Assembly: GCA_022749755.1 (NCBI GenBank)
Contig: CM040452.1
Span: 19,424,350 to 19,488,349 of the forward strand
DNA length: 64,000 bases
Direction of reading: 5' to 3'
Origin: Azadirachta indica
Taxonomy: Eukaryota; Streptophyta; Magnoliopsida; Sapindales; Meliaceae
The position numbers were made by a program, and so were the translations under genes. Below, one piece after another: positions 39,301 through 52,068 of the stretch. How positions within the stretch are numbered: position 1 is the stretch's first letter; every line of letters starts with the position of its first letter. A model generated the notes under the pieces. The model had not been told where the DNA came from. It made no database searches and was given only the letters and a program-made list of their open reading frames with translations.

Positions 39301-39703
39301 TTTGAGGCTCTTTAATGACAAACAATACATCGAAAACAAGTTAAGGTCGCTACTCAGTCGTATGATATTGACAACCAGATCATATCAATCATGGGATAGA
39401 ATTATACAGGTATTTTGTTTCACTTAATGTATGTCATTGCTCTTCACTTTTCTTTCGAAACTTTTAAGTGCCAGAAGAGTAATTTGCATAAAAATTACGT
39501 AAGATCATTTATGAGAATCATACAGTTGCTTTGTTTCTCTATCCTCGAAAACTTACAATTCAAAAATAATTTGGATAAAACTTACGGGCAATGATAAAAA
39601 TAAGAGCAGCATTTTATGCAAAATGGAAGGTGACTTGCCTGAGAGAGCGATTTGATAGGTTGAGAGAACCGGATGTCCTTGCAGCTTTCAACACACGATC
39701 CAT
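27314..39703 (-). CDS. LRRC40: LRRC40-type leucine-rich repeat protein, 21 coding exons
   Basis: Soluble protein of the ancient LRRC40 family (Ras-group-like LRRs); molecular role unknown. Exons in coding order: 39639-39703, 39145-39208, 38920-39056, 38715-38801, 38398-38473, 38197-38271, 37985-38054, 37809-37886, 37642-37702, 37452-37530, 36668-36758, 36101-36161, 35944-36011, 35790-35857, 29937-30074, 29457-29561, 28807-28931, 28593-28689, 27957-28031, 27684-27739, 27314-27389. They join in frame to 583 residues without signal peptide or membrane segment. The N-terminus ([20 protein letters not shown]) and [18 protein letters not shown] are family hallmarks. LRRs of the LxxLxLSxNxLxxLP type run through most of the protein, up to [20 protein letters not shown]. 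Intron 1 is GC-AG. Intron 14 (about 5.7 kb) holds a copia element in the same orientation. From memory it corresponds to Arabidopsis At3g15410. Confidence 0.92.
30449..30668 (-). repeat. 3' LTR of the copia element
   Basis: 220 bp, TG...CA ends, preceded on the + strand by the GTAAA duplication. Because the element reads on the minus strand, this left copy is the 3' LTR. Confidence 0.96.
30676..35094 (-). pseudogene. copia gag-pol polyprotein, interrupted
   Basis: Remnant of the single gag-pol frame. Gag (capsid-like, UBN2 type) spans about 35094-34300, with a CxxCxxxxHxxxxC zinc knuckle at about 34207-34248. The protease motif DSGATDHM is at about 33916-33939, and the GAG-pre-integrase and integrase core at about 33670-32600 (HSDIWGP). 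RT lies at about 32100-31130 with WKWVF-like and [11 protein letters not shown] blocks and the catalytic YVDD at about 31495-31506. RNase H is at about 31068-30676 with the SSAEAEY and YCDNKAA blocks. Stop codons break gag (near 34705 and 34618), the region after protease (near 33675) and the RT region (near 31560), with further frame breaks in integrase. It cannot make a complete polyprotein. Confidence 0.95.
35128..35139 (-). other. Primer-binding site (tRNA-iMet type)
   Basis: TGGTATCAGAGC begins immediately after the 5' LTR end on the minus strand, matching the 3' end of initiator tRNA-Met, as in most plant copia elements. Confidence 0.93.
35140..35359 (-). repeat. 5' LTR of the copia element
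   Basis: 220 bp, same ends as the 3' LTR, followed on the + strand by the second GTAAA copy. Confidence 0.96.
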
Positions 39704-42700
39704 GCTTTGCCTTTGTGTTCGTGTTTATGTTTATCGGACATTTAGTTCACTTCTGTTTGATTGAGTTTCAGATCGGGGAAGGAAATGAAATGAAATCAAT
39801 TGTTGTAATGATAGACAAAAGAAGATGAGCTGTCCTGTCGCTTAACAACTTTCTCAAGTCTAAACCCATCCATTTTTTCTCAGACTCAGACTGCAAACTT
39901 GAAATTACTATGCGAGTTGCTTATATTCTAGTGAAAATCTTACTAGTTTAATTTTGAGATTTAACCGAAAATGGTTATTATTTTCTCCCAAAGTTTGATC
40001 GCGTTATGTAATCCTATTAAAAAATGATTATATTTTACTTAATAAATAAAATTATTCTTATAAACTATTTATCTAAAACAGAAGTATTTATAAAAATAAT
40101 TTTATTCACTAAAATAAAATATAATCATTTTTAAATAAAATTATCAAAACTGATTTGGAGAAAAATATAGTAATCATTTTAAATTAAATCTCTCTAATTT
40201 TATATTTTAAAAACATTCGGTAAATTATCTGCTATAATTTAAGAAATATTTCTAACATTTTTTTGTTTTAAGAATAGTTTTTACAATATATTTAATAAAA
40301 TTTTTTTATATATTTAAAAATCAAAGAAAAACTCTCTCCTTTAAGGTAAGACGGAAGAAATTAGAATAAGGAAACAAAATATAAAAAAGAAGCAAGATTG
40401 GAAAAAAAAAAAAAAAAAAAGAAAGATTTTAATTTTTGAGTCAGGGACAATTTTGTTAGAAAAAAGTTTAGTTGGTTATTTTTTTAAATAATTTTAAATA
40501 ATAATTATTTCAAAAAATATGGGACAAACAGTAGATATTTTTATAAATTTCCCTAATTAAATCGGATGGTAATTAGTTAATTGTGCAGAATGTGGACTTT
40601 TGAATGAATAATTAAAGACGAGTGATACGTAGAACAAAATTTCGATGATTTGACTCGTATTTACATGATTTATAGGAACGTTTTCTTTTAAATGTGAGCG
40701 AGTATATATTTGTTAAAAGAGGACAAAACAGACCACAATTAATTGACAATTATATCTAAAAAGAAGTTTTAATACCGTATATATAGAAATGTAATTACAA
40801 TTAAGACATGGTATTAATATATTTATATATATACATATATTAATTAACTATATATGAGTTACCATTAAATGCATCCAAAATTGAGTATGAAGGAAAATTA
40901 ATTAATGAGAAAGTTCCCGGCAATCGTTCAGAAGACCTTTGAAAATTCTTGGAGAATGATGTCTATGATTAATTGGTTAATATACAGGTGACTGAAAATT
41001 TATATATATATATATACCGAGAAATTAATACCTGTGATTTATGGTCAAGTATGACAAAACTGACCGGGGTACACTGATAAAAGAAATGGAAAAATTATCA
41101 ACAAGCCTTCATGGTCGTCTAGAATTTGGAATTTGGACAACGTCCCTTTATTTATGTTGATTGATTATATATATATATATATATATATAAAATTTAAAGC
41201 TGTCTTGATTTTGATTGAATTGAAAGATTAATTTTAGTACATATCGCATGCACTGAAAAGAAGTTTTAATACATATCACACGCAAATATTAATACACGAG
41301 TTTACAGAGTTGAGTTAAATTGTAAATTATATAGAGTTTGTTGTAAATTTTTTTTGTTAAAGCTCAATACAATAGAATGCTTGTTGTTTCGTTTTTGAAG
41401 TCAATTATCAACGGGATGAATTCAAACTCTTTGGAGATTCGATTGCAATATTGGATTAAAAATTTTGTAGATGCACAGTGAAAATAACAATTAATCCAGA
41501 AAAGAAATTCTTGTTGATTCAACATAAACAGAAATCATCAATAATCTTTCTTGTAATCTGGTACCTCATTATCTTTAACAATGATAATAAGTTGTCGACA
41601 ATGCAATGACTTACGACTCCACGTGAGAAGGAGCTTGGTACATACGGATACGGTGTCGAAGTAGAACATTCAAATAGAATCCTTGCGTTTGACCGAAGTC
41701 TTTCTTTCCGTAATCTAAGCCAAACTAGTCGCTGGTTGAAACGACTAAATATAGAGAGAAAAGCTGTCCACGTCCTGGTTATGTTAAAAATACATAAAAA
41801 GGCTCCTAAAATTCATTGTTTGTTGGGAAATGGCAATTGAAGAAGGGACAAAAAGGACCAAAAGAAAATTGGACAAATAGATATGGTCCGGTGTTTATTC
41901 ATTGCATAGCATGTGGGATGATTTGTGGATGTGGTAGTTAAGCGTAATTAATAATTTAACACCAATATTATTATCAATATGCATGTGAAACCCTAAAAGC
42001 GTTTTGTCATCAAAAGTGATCATGTCTAATAATAAGTGCTTTCTTTAATTTCTGCTTTGTTTTTGATTGACCCACTTTTAAAAGTATAGATAATATGATG
42101 TAACGTCAATCTCTCCTTGATCGACGTATAGAAATCCGGAAACTCAAATAATTCAACTCTATTCTATCTCCCATCCTTTTCACTTGTGATTTTGTGTTGT
42201 CAAAACTATTGTGCTATTGTATAATGTGTCGATTGCTTTTGAAAATATTCTCGAAGCTAAAAGCATTCGTTCATTCATTCCACTTAATCCCAATTAATTA
42301 ACGATTCAAATCCAATTTAATTGGTGTTGATTTAAAAAAATATTATATTTCCTATTATTATTTACACTCTAAATAATTCTTCTTGTAGCTTTGTTGAGGA
42401 GATTAGGGGACTAGTGAGCTGACCTGAGACCTTCATGTGATCTGTACCTGGTTGGCTATTCTCCTTTGAAATTACAATTCACTATTAATTATTGGAAAAA
42501 CATAGCACATGTAAATGTAATATTCTCATTGAATTTTCATAATTAATTATGAAAGTCAATCAATTCAATTGGTGATGGTTCGATTCATTACATTGATTGC
42601 GGCCTCTCCTCTCCTCTCCTCTTGCATTCGGAGGCACATACGTCATCCATATATTATATTTTTATTATTACAAATCGTTAATATTTTTCTTATTAATTTC

Positions 42701-44003
42701 TTACTCAAAATTAATCTACTATATCAATTAACATATTACTTAACAATTTTGACTTCTAATTTGTCTCGTCATTTTATATAAATTATTATTATAGGTATTA
42801 AATATTAGATTATCATAATTAAAAAATTAAGAATATTATTATTTTATGGGTTGTGTTGTATCTAGTGAGATTCTAGCGGCTCTGTCTCTGCCTGCATGTT
42901 CCATGTAACCAAGAAAAGCGGTGATTTTTTATTATTTTATAGAAGCCTGTTGGCGCATGAACAAAATTACAAAGAGAACGACAGCAAATCAAACGACATC
43001 GTACTATTTAGTCCTCGTAAATTTTTTTAGTATATTATACTTTTTATTGAGCTTCCATTTCCTGTAAGCAAAGCTGTAGCACAACACATTAGCACTGACT
43101 ACTGAGAGGTCTCTCTGCAACTCTGCTATACAGAGTTCAAAAAAATACACTTTACCTATATTAAAAGAAAAACGAGAAAAGAGAACTTAACTCTCAGATC
43201 GTTTCTGGTGAAGGTTTCATCGTTTTTTTCACTGTTTCAATTAAAAAGATTTAAAATCTTCTAAATTTAAAGATTTTCTTTCATTTTTGTTTATTTTTTC
43301 TGTTTTATATAAGTACTTGTTATTTAGGAAGTTTAAAGTTTTCTTATCTTTATTGTGCACAAGAACACGTTCGTGAAATAACTTCGTATATTTTGTACTT
43401 CGTACATTTTGGTTTAGGAATCTTTCAATCTACTTCTGTCTTGTTCTGGAACCAAACTGATGTGAATGTAGCTGCACATGAGATTTGGTTTATGTCCCGG
43501 AATTGCAGAACTGCTTTCTAGAGAGTAAGAAGCAGTTGATGATATTAATGCTTGGAAGCAGAAAGTGCTAAAAGCGTTAGTTAAATAGTAGCTAGATCGA
43601 AGTTAATTATACTGAGAAAACGTCATTTTGTTTTTGCGCGTTTTCTTTCTAGTCAACGCGTCACCAGTTTCTTTCGGTGCCGAACTTCACATTTTTTTTT
43701 GTGTAAAAAATCTATCCATTTTCACTGGGAACATTTCAGTCTATTTTATTTATTTTGTTTGTGTTATTAAACAGACCCCTTTTCACTTTTGCCTTCTCTT
43801 CTTTTTTCTCGGCATGTAAAATGTAAGTGAGGAGTGTCTTTTTGTCTGTTTTAACTGGGAAGTAGGATTAATCTTGGTGTGCTTGTATATTTTCTTTAAA
43901 TTTATTCGAAAGATAACATTTTTGTGGGTTGCTCCGAGAGAGTGAAATTTTGGGTTTCAGATTTGAAGGAAAAGTTTAGAATTTGTGAGTAGGGTTGTTT
44001 AGA
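39704..44003. other. Divergent intergenic region between LRRC40-like and MLO genes
   Basis: About 4.3 kb containing both promoters and leaders. The stretch from about 39800 to 43000 is AT-rich and contains A19 at 40402-40420, TA microsatellites (notably 41166-41189) and a TCCTC repeat near 42604. From about 43080 the sequence becomes CT-rich and resembles the long leader, probably with a 5'UTR intron, of the MLO gene. No extra gene was recognised. Confidence 0.55.
41166..41189. repeat. (TA)n microsatellite
   Basis: Perfect alternating TA run in the LRRC40/MLO spacer. Confidence 0.85.
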
Positions 44004-47000
44004 ATGGCAGAGGATGGGAAAGAAATGCAACAGAATACCGAAGAAATGCGTTCATTAGCTTTAACGCCAACATGGTCTGTTGCTACAGTCTTGACCATCT
44101 TTGTAGTCATTTCTTTGATTGTGGAGCGTTCAATTCACCGCCTAAGCAATGTAAGTAGTAGTGCAAAGTTCTTATGTTAGCTATATGCATAAGTTAGTAT
44201 ATGTTTTTGGTTTTTATATTACTGATTATAGAGAGTGTGAAGTGGGTTTGTTTGCTTTCTTTTGTTTGAAAGTTATATGGGTTTACATTTTGGCTACTAG
44301 CCTAAGTAACATAAGTTGTATCAGCTGCAATGTCTAATCCTGCTTGGCATTTTGTGTTTTTAGCTCGCCTAATTCTCATATTAAGAATGTGATATGAAGT
44401 GGGTGACGTTCTTTTGTGATGTGCTTCATTGTATGTCGATTTGAAGGATGTTTGTATGGTGATTGACTATTCCAAAACAGATACAGTTGTTGAAAAATTT
44501 TCAGTTATTGGAATTTTTAACTTTTTCTGCTTGCTTATTATGATATGAAATATTTTTGATTTTGCGGTATACTTTGGGCTGCCTAATTAAAATATGAGAC
44601 TGTTTCATAACCTTGTGCTGCTTGGGTTGGAAGGGCTGTTGACAAGTTTCTGGGTTTCTTCAAGAGTTCAAGTTATGGTCACAGACAATGATTCTTTTAC
44701 TTACATGTAGATTCTTCCAGTTAACAATGCCATTCAAGAATTTTTCTGCTTAGTAACTTTTTTTCTCGTCATGTCAGCTCAAGTTTGTTTTGATTTGTGC
44801 AACTGCAATAATGAAACTATACTAAACTGGATGTATCTTGTGTTGTTCTTACCTGAAATTGTATTCTTTATTTGTTGTAGTGGTTGAGGAAAACTAATCG
44901 AAAACCTTTGCTTGCAGCCGTGGAGAAAATGAAAGAAGGTACATTGCATGGATTTCTATTTGTAATTTATTGAAATATCTCAAGAGTTTTTTTCTCATGT
45001 GTTATACTTAAGGTTTCATCTTTTGAACTTTTGTCATCAGAGATGATGCTGCTGGGATTTATTTCTCTTCTTTTAACGGCTACATCGAGTACCATATCCA
45101 ATATTTGTATTCCATCAAAGTTCTATGATAGTGCTTTTGCTCCTTGCTTCAGATCTGAGATCGATGAAGAACTTGAAAATAACTCTTCTGGGGGCCGTAA
45201 ACTATTGATGGGTTTTCTTTTTCCTAATCCCTTTAGGAGAATGTTGAATGAGTTGAATAAGAATACCTGCAAAGAGGTATGCAACTTATCCATAAAAATT
45301 TTTGTCATAAAATTTAGCTTCTGTTTTCTGTTTTTGTCTATTACAGTCTCTATGTAAGGAAATTGGAAAGAAATTTTATTGGTAAAATTACCAGCCGTCT
45401 TCTTAGCCTTTGTTAGTTTGTTATTCATGTGACCCCTTATAGGACCAGGCCAACAAAGGGGGTGGAGGTGCATGACGATGAATTGTTATCAATAACGTTT
45501 GCTGACATATGTGTCCTATGTTTTTGTAGTTTATATGTGTTGTTTAAATGTTATGAACTCTTTCTGTTCACATTTGGAACTATTTGGGGTAATTGGAAAA
45601 TTTTCCCTATTTCGTTCAGGGTCATGAGCCATTTGTTTCATATGAAGGTCTTGAGCAGTTGCACCGCTTCATTTTTGTCATGGCAGTCACACATGTATCC
45701 TACAGCTGCTTAACAATGTTGTTGGCAATTGTGAAGGTTAGACATTGTTATTGGAACTGAGAAGTTTTTCTGGAAATTTGTTGTTCTGTGTCTATTGCTG
45801 TCAATTAAAATTTCAAGTTTCCTATTGGAAAATCAAACTTAAGGAAGTGTATTAATTGCTTCCATGTAATGTAGTCAATTGCAAGAAAAGGCCGCGTACT
45901 TGGCACGAAAACATGTGATGCAAAAACCATATCGCTTTTGATTTCTTCTGTCTGTGCCTTGCTCATTGTTCAATGCTGTATTATTTTACCAGATTCACAG
46001 TTGGAGAGTATGGGAGGATGAGGCTCATATGGACCAGCATGATTCTTTAACTGGTGAGCCTTTAGACAATTCGATGATGTTGGTAGATTTATATAACACT
46101 GAAACATGTCCTTTTTCATTGATTTTTTAAGGCTTCTTTGGACACAGTATATCCTTGAATAAGTGGGGTGCTAGACCTTGGGAAAAACTTGATTTTATTA
46201 ATTCACCTCAATTGTGTGGGAATTAAACTGTGTTGTAGATAATCTGTGTAGACGTGAAATGGTTTCAGGAAGTTAAGCACAATTGTTAAGCATGAGAAAG
46301 TGATGGTTGAGTTTATTGGCACTTATGACATGATTATAAGGTAAATGAAATTTCATTCAGAGAGATAATCAGTCGTCACTTGTAAAGAAAGTACAATCAA
46401 AGGTGGAAAGGAAGTGAAACTTGGGCATTCTAGGTGGAGTTAGGTAAGCAGCATGTGGGAGAATAATAAAATCCATAGGCTGTCTTTTTCATATTTTTGG
46501 ATGATCGGATATGTACTGCAGCCTTTCCTCTGAATTTGTACTAGCAGATGATTACATAACTGCTTTCAGTATTTGATGTTATTATTAATTTTTATTATCT
46601 GTAGACATGTTGGTTTTATGCATGCCATAAAGCCACATTTAATTTCAGTTCAATTGATTTTATTTAGTTCTTCTTGAGAAATGAGTAGCCAAATTTTTTC
46701 TGTAACAGAAATCACAAGGGAGTTGACAATGCGAAGGCAAACAACATTTGTCAGATATCATACGTCGAATCCCTTGGTCAAGAATAGTTTAGTTATCTGG
46801 GTGGTAGGTGCAGAATATCAGTTCTTGCTTCATCTACATTGGCTCTTTCGTATTTCCTTATATATTTCTCTCATTATTTACCCTAATTCCTTGAGTGCCC
46901 TCATCATTCTTTTATTATCACGCTATCTCATGAGTAAATGGAAATGGAAGAGGATTTGTGGGATGTTAATGGAGTGCCAACGGAGAGCTGTAAAATTGAG

Positions 47001-50000
47001 ATTCTTTTCTCACTGAGTAGAACTTTGGTTAAGCCAACTATACAGCATATATAATTGATTGTGAAAAAATGAAACCTTCCACCAGGATGCTGAACACAGG
47101 TGTTAAATAACAAATTGGTGTGGAATCAAAGAAATAATTTAGTATTGGATAGGTTTGCACAGTATTAATAAATTATTTTAAGAAATCAAACCACATTTTT
47201 ATGTGGGTGTAAGAAGTGCAATGCACTTTAAATGTTTCTCTTAGCCTCTGTAATTGAAAGAGTATATATATATATACTTTTTGACAGCTGTGATCGGACT
47301 TCTAACTGATTGCATTGGTATGATCCAATTTTATTAAAGTTGCTGGTTTTGACTACTTGCAGACATGCTTCTTCCGGCAATTTGGGCGTTCTGTGGTTCG
47401 TGCTGACTATCTTACACTCCGCAAGGGATTCATCACAGTATGTACTTTTCTCGCTTCCCTCTTCCACTCTCTCTCTCCATCTCTTTTTCTTCATGTCCTC
47501 TTCCCTTCCCTATATCTCTTAACCAGTCAGCTATTTCAGATTATGTGGCGGTATTTTTGAATATGTGGTGTTTATAAAACTTAGTAAAGATGAAAAGCAG
47601 AAACACACAACTTTTTGTGTAGAGTATGTTTAAAATATGAGACATCAGCAAAAGCTAAAGCTTTATATCAGAAAATGCACAACCAAAACCTTTCATGGAA
47701 TATGTATGAAGATGTTGGAAATTGGCTATTCATTTTCCATAAAAAAATTGAATACAGCAAGACACGTAATGTGGGATTTCTACTTTCTGTACCCAAGAAC
47801 ATTATTTGTTTAGGATTATTTACTTTTCTTTTATGTTCCTTATTCATGGCAGAACCACAACCTCTCTCCAAAATATGACTTTCACAGCTATATGATCCGC
47901 TCTATGGAAGAAGAATTCCAAAGGATAGTTGGTGTGAGGTGAGGAACATATTCAACAAACTTTTCTGACTATTTTTTATTGAGTTATGACCAGAGTTCTT
48001 AATAATTTTCTAGAACTTTGATGCAGTCCCCTTGACTCTTCTGTTGGTTGATTTAGAGGCTATCATCAAATTGCTTTCTCTGTAGAGTTGTAGCAGCAGT
48101 AATAGAGTGGTTACATTTAAAGTGGCTATTGTTGCTTATTCGCATAATTGAGTTCCTCTTAGAAGTGCCCTAGTGTAATGACCATTTGTTTAACCTTTTG
48201 CAGTGGTCCCCTGTGGGGATTTGTGGTTGCTTTCATGCTGTTTAATGTGAAAGGTATGTCATTATCAACGGAAAATGTGTTTGTGAGTTATTTGTTCTGA
48301 AGCTTCTTTGGTATATTATGCCCTATCATATTTCTGTCGTTTTCCTCTTTCTTGGGTCTCAATTTTTGCCTTTTGCAGGTCGTTCTAGCCACATTTGTTA
48401 GAGTAATAGCTACTAATAGAAATTGCAATTCCTTCTTGTTGGCTATCCCCTTAATAGACTATCTATGATCAGATCATATTTGGTCTTCCTAAACCGAAGC
48501 TCTTGATGATTTGGTTTTTGTACTGTACCACAGGGTCTAATCTCTATTTCTGGATTGCCATAATTCCTATCACTGTAAGTATTTCCTATTTCATTCTTTC
48601 CTTTTTTCGTTGATTTGTTTGTTTATTTCAATATGTTAGTTTAAGTTTTAGCTGTTCTGATTTACTCTCCAATATGAACACAGCCAATGTGCCAACAGAT
48701 TATATATTACAGTTCTCACTATTAAGCAAGTTTCACTTTAGCTAGGGGGACTGAGAAATTTATCTCGCTGAAAATAGATGGCCTCATGAACTCGCCTATT
48801 TTATTCTGATTTGTTAATTATGTATGCAGCTTGTTCTCCTTGTGGGTGCAAAGCTACAGCATGTGATTGCGACTCTGGCATTGGAGAATGCTGGCATAAC
48901 TGGATACTTTGCAGGAGCAAAGCTGCGACCACGAGATGAACTTTTCTGGTTCAATAAGCCAGAGCTTTTGTTGTCCTTGATTCACTTTATTCTGTTTCAG
49001 GTTGTGCATGACCATAAGTTGTAATATTTTTCTTTAAAAGGTTGTTTATTTTGTCTGATGAAACTGACATGCATTTTTTCTCTTTCTTTGATTCTCTTGG
49101 CAGAATGCTTTTGAACTGGCTTCATTTTTCTGGTTTTGGGTACTTCCTCTTCCATAAATTGATTTGTACTCATTTGGACTGCTGAACATGACTTTAGATG
49201 GTCTACATTCATAATCCTCAAATTGGTCTTATATTTTGTCCCTAGATTTGTGTTCATTGACCCACTTTAAAATAATAAGTTAATGGTGATTTATACAGTT
49301 ATCACAAGATACTCTTTAATTATTCATTAAACAAGATGAGATTGTAAAGCTGGAAATGCAAATGGGAGAGCTATTTTCTTTTTGTCTTAAACAAATATTC
49401 CCATTGTTTTACCTTTTTCTTTAAAAGGAAATAATGTGCAAGCATGTAATATCTTTACATGTTAACCGAACTCTCTTTTTGTTGATACTTGTACAGTGGC
49501 AATTTGGCTATAATTCGTGCTTTATTCGCAATCACTTTTTGGTGTACTTGCGACTTATTTTGGGGTATGTTCTGATTCCAGCCAGCTATTATTTGTTGTA
49601 GATATATCACCTGTCATGAGCTCACATTACCATATTGTCCTTGTATTGTAGATTTTCCGGACAGTTCCTTTGCAGCTACAGCACCCTGCCCCTCTATGCG
49701 TTGGTTACTCAGGTATTAAGATTAATCCTGAAATTATTCTCAAACAAAGGTTGGCTGATGATTCCTATATATAAGGCCACTATCTGTAGGAATTTGAAAT
49801 CAGTAAATTTGTGAGAACTTTTAGGTTTGATTAAAACTTTTTAGATTTAATTAATTCCTTACTCATTTCTGGTGTATGTGTTGACTCCAAAATGGCTGTT
49901 GATCTTCTATCCATTTTCCATTCGCTAACCAGGGAACATAATACAGGAGCCTAGAATTGTTGAAGCCTATTGGAAATTTGTTGATGCAATTCCAAATTAC

Positions 50001-50524
50001 TAAATAATGTGAATTACTGGGTAGATAGATGAATTGACTATGATTCAGATGCTAAGAGTTAAGTCTTGTAATCTGTGATTCCAAGTTCTATCCGCATCAG
50101 ATAATGTTTTCTCTACTCTCAGATGGGAACAAACTATAAGGCAGCATTAATTCCACAGAGGATTAGGGAGACAATCCATGGATGGGGAAAAGCAGCTAGG
50201 AGGAAGAGAAGGCATGGTCATTTGGCTGATGATTCAACAATACACACAGATACGAGCACAGTAATGTCACTTGAGGAATATGATCATCAATTGATTGATA
50301 TTCCTGAAACTGCTGCTGGTACTGGCAATGGCACTGGTACCGAAATTGAGTTACAACCACACGAGGATTCAACCACTCTTTCCTCAGTTGCTAATGAGAC
50401 CTCAAGTCGGGTTGGTACACCACTCCTCCGACCTTCCGCCTCTATTTCTGCCTCTGCTACTTCATTGAGTTTTCATGCAGAAGGTATTCCAAGATCATCT
50501 TCCATGCCAATTAGAAGAGAGTGA
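44004..50524 (+). CDS. MLO: MLO-like seven-transmembrane protein
   Basis: Plant MLO family membrane protein; members act as calmodulin-regulated calcium-channel-like proteins in powdery-mildew susceptibility, pollen-tube and root signalling. Fifteen exons (44004-44150, 44881-44938, 45041-45276, 45620-45736, 45993-46053, 46709-46803, 47363-47437, 47853-47938, 48204-48253, 48534-48574, 48830-49000, 49104-49139, 49497-49564, 49652-49712, 50123-50524) give 567 residues. Hallmarks are [10 protein letters not shown] before TM1, [84 protein letters not shown] and [18 protein letters not shown] calmodulin-binding helix follows TM7 ([17 protein letters not shown]). The tail [17 protein letters not shown] suggests the MLO5/7/8/9/10 clade rather than the mildew-susceptibility clade (MLO2/6/12); this is from memory of related sequences. 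All introns are GT-AG. It is not in the corresponding Arabidopsis block. Confidence 0.95.
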
Positions 50525-51015
50525 TGCTCTACCAACAAAATGATATAGAAAATGAATATTGTCAATGTATTTAGGCCTTGAATTAGCTTACGCTTAAGAA
50601 CAACAACAATTTTCTTTTTTCCAAAGTCTTATGGAAGGTAAAGGTTCATAGAATACTCACAGGATCTTAGGTAGTAACGTAGGTGCACTAAAGTTATTAT
50701 GTGAGCTTTGCTGGGATAGAATCTAGCAAATACTGAAAATGTAATATATGTTGTTAATGATACAAGTTAATAGATTCTTACTTTGCCATCGTATTATCTC
50801 GGTTGCTATCTTCGTTTAACACAGAGTTTTCTTGTATTACAATTGTACTTGGCATTCTTGTTTTAACATATGCTGAATACGGCCAAAAAGTAGATTCTCA
50901 ACCTCTATTGAAAGGAATGAGTTTACTTTTGCAAGTTATTAAATAGTACAAATTATTATGCTCGGTTATTGCTTGACTGGGTTAATCTTAATCTTGGGAC
51001 CCCTTAACACGAGGC
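50525..51015. other. Convergent spacer between MLO and ATA20-like genes
   Basis: About 490 bp shared by two 3' flanks. Nothing else is seen. Confidence 0.6.
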
Positions 51016-52020
51016 TTATGGTTTTTGATTAGCCGAGTCATCTGAAGGTCTCCATGGTATGCCGGCTTCCGTTGGCAGCTCATGGCCCCCGTTCACTCCA
51101 AGCTCATAGTTCTGATTAGCCGAGTCTCCTGAAGGTGGCCATGGTATGCCGCCTTCCTTCGGCATCTCATGGGTCCCATCCTGAACGGGCAGTTTGTGGT
51201 CTTCAGGCATCCTTTTGCTGTCTTCATGTTCCCAACTGGGCGGCTTTTCGTTGCCCAACTCAACCATCAAAGAATTTTCAGTTTCTTGTGGGCAAGTAGT
51301 GCAACCTGGCTGACCGCAATTGTAGCCAGACTGACCGCACTGTGGAACACCACGACAACTGGACCCCGGCTGACCACATTCCGGAACACCAGGGCAAGTA
51401 ACTCCAGGTGTGCAACCTCCTGCAGGAATACCTGTACCAGCTCCTATACCAATACCCGTGCCTGAACCGATGCCTCCAGTGCCTGGAATAATTCCTACGA
51501 CAGGAACAATTCCTGAAATTCCACCACCTCCAATGCCAATACCAGTTCCCGTTCCAGTTCCAGTGCTTCCCGAACTACCTCCACATGCTGGATAACCAGG
51601 GCAATTTATCCCTGGAACATACCCACCCGAGCCTGATCCTTGGCCAACCCCGGTCCCATATCCAACACCGCTACCTGATCCTTGTCCAACGCCAGACCCA
51701 TATCCAACACCATTACCTGATCCGTAACCAACTCCCCTACCGGTGCCAGACCCATATCCAGTACCTCCACCAGATCCATAACCAGTACCTGTGCCGGTTC
51801 CGGATCCATATCCAACTCCAACTCCAACACCATGTCCATAACCGCCGCCATAGCCAACGCCAGCGCCTAGCTCACTGATGGCACCATCATTGTGGTGATC
51901 ACCTTCTTTTTGTTTCTGGTCATCAGAGCTGTGATCCAGGAGAATCCTGGAGGCGAAACAGAAGCTTGAGCAGAGCAAGACCAAGAAGCCAATGCATGCA
52001 CATTTTTGCACAGGAGCCAT
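51016..52020 (-). CDS. ATA20: Secreted glycine-rich protein, ATA20-like
   Basis: Single-exon protein of 334 residues. Residues 1-24 form a clear signal peptide (KCACIGFLVLLCSSFCFA), so it is probably secreted or wall-associated. About residues 50-215 are Gly/Ser/Thr/Tyr-rich with repeated GYGSGTG/GYGSGVG units, interrupted and followed by Cys-Pro blocks (CPGYPACGG, CPGVPECGQ, CRGVPQCGQ). The C-terminus has two copies of a 29-residue unit containing EGGIPWPPSGDSANQ and EAGIPWRPSDDSANQ (87-bp period, 51028 and 51115). Arabidopsis ATA20, At3g15400 by memory, is an anther (tapetum) protein with glycine-rich repeats at the matching syntenic position, which is the main ground for the name. The frame is open up to 52083, but a TATA box lies in that extension, so I place the start at 52020. 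Confidence 0.82.
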   Translation of the reverse strand: MAPVQKCACIGFLVLLCSSFCFASRILLDHSSDDQKQKEGDHHNDGAISELGAGVGYGGGYGHGVGVGVGYGSGTGTGTGYGSGGGTGYGSGTGRGVGYGSGNGVGYGSGVGQGSGSGVGYGTGVGQGSGSGGYVPGINCPGYPACGGSSGSTGTGTGTGIGIGGGGISGIVPVVGIIPGTGGIGSGTGIGIGAGTGIPAGGCTPGVTCPGVPECGQPGSSCRGVPQCGQSGYNCGQPGCTTCPQETENSLMVELGNEKPPSWEHEDSKRMPEDHKLPVQDGTHEMPKEGGIPWPPSGDSANQNYELGVNGGHELPTEAGIPWRPSDDSANQKP

Positions 52021-52060
52021 TTTAGCCAATTTTGGTGCTTCTGAAAAATCATATCTACTC

Positions 52061-52068
52061 TTATATAG
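52061..52068 (-). promoter_or_regulatory. TATA box of the ATA20-like gene
   Basis: CTATATAA on the minus strand, about 40 bp before the ATG at 52020. It predicts a very short leader and argues against the in-frame ATG at 52083. Confidence 0.55.

Noticed and set aside
51410..51878. Proline- and histidine-rich open frames on the + strand opposite ATA20
   Set aside because: They are antisense shadows of the glycine-rich repeats.
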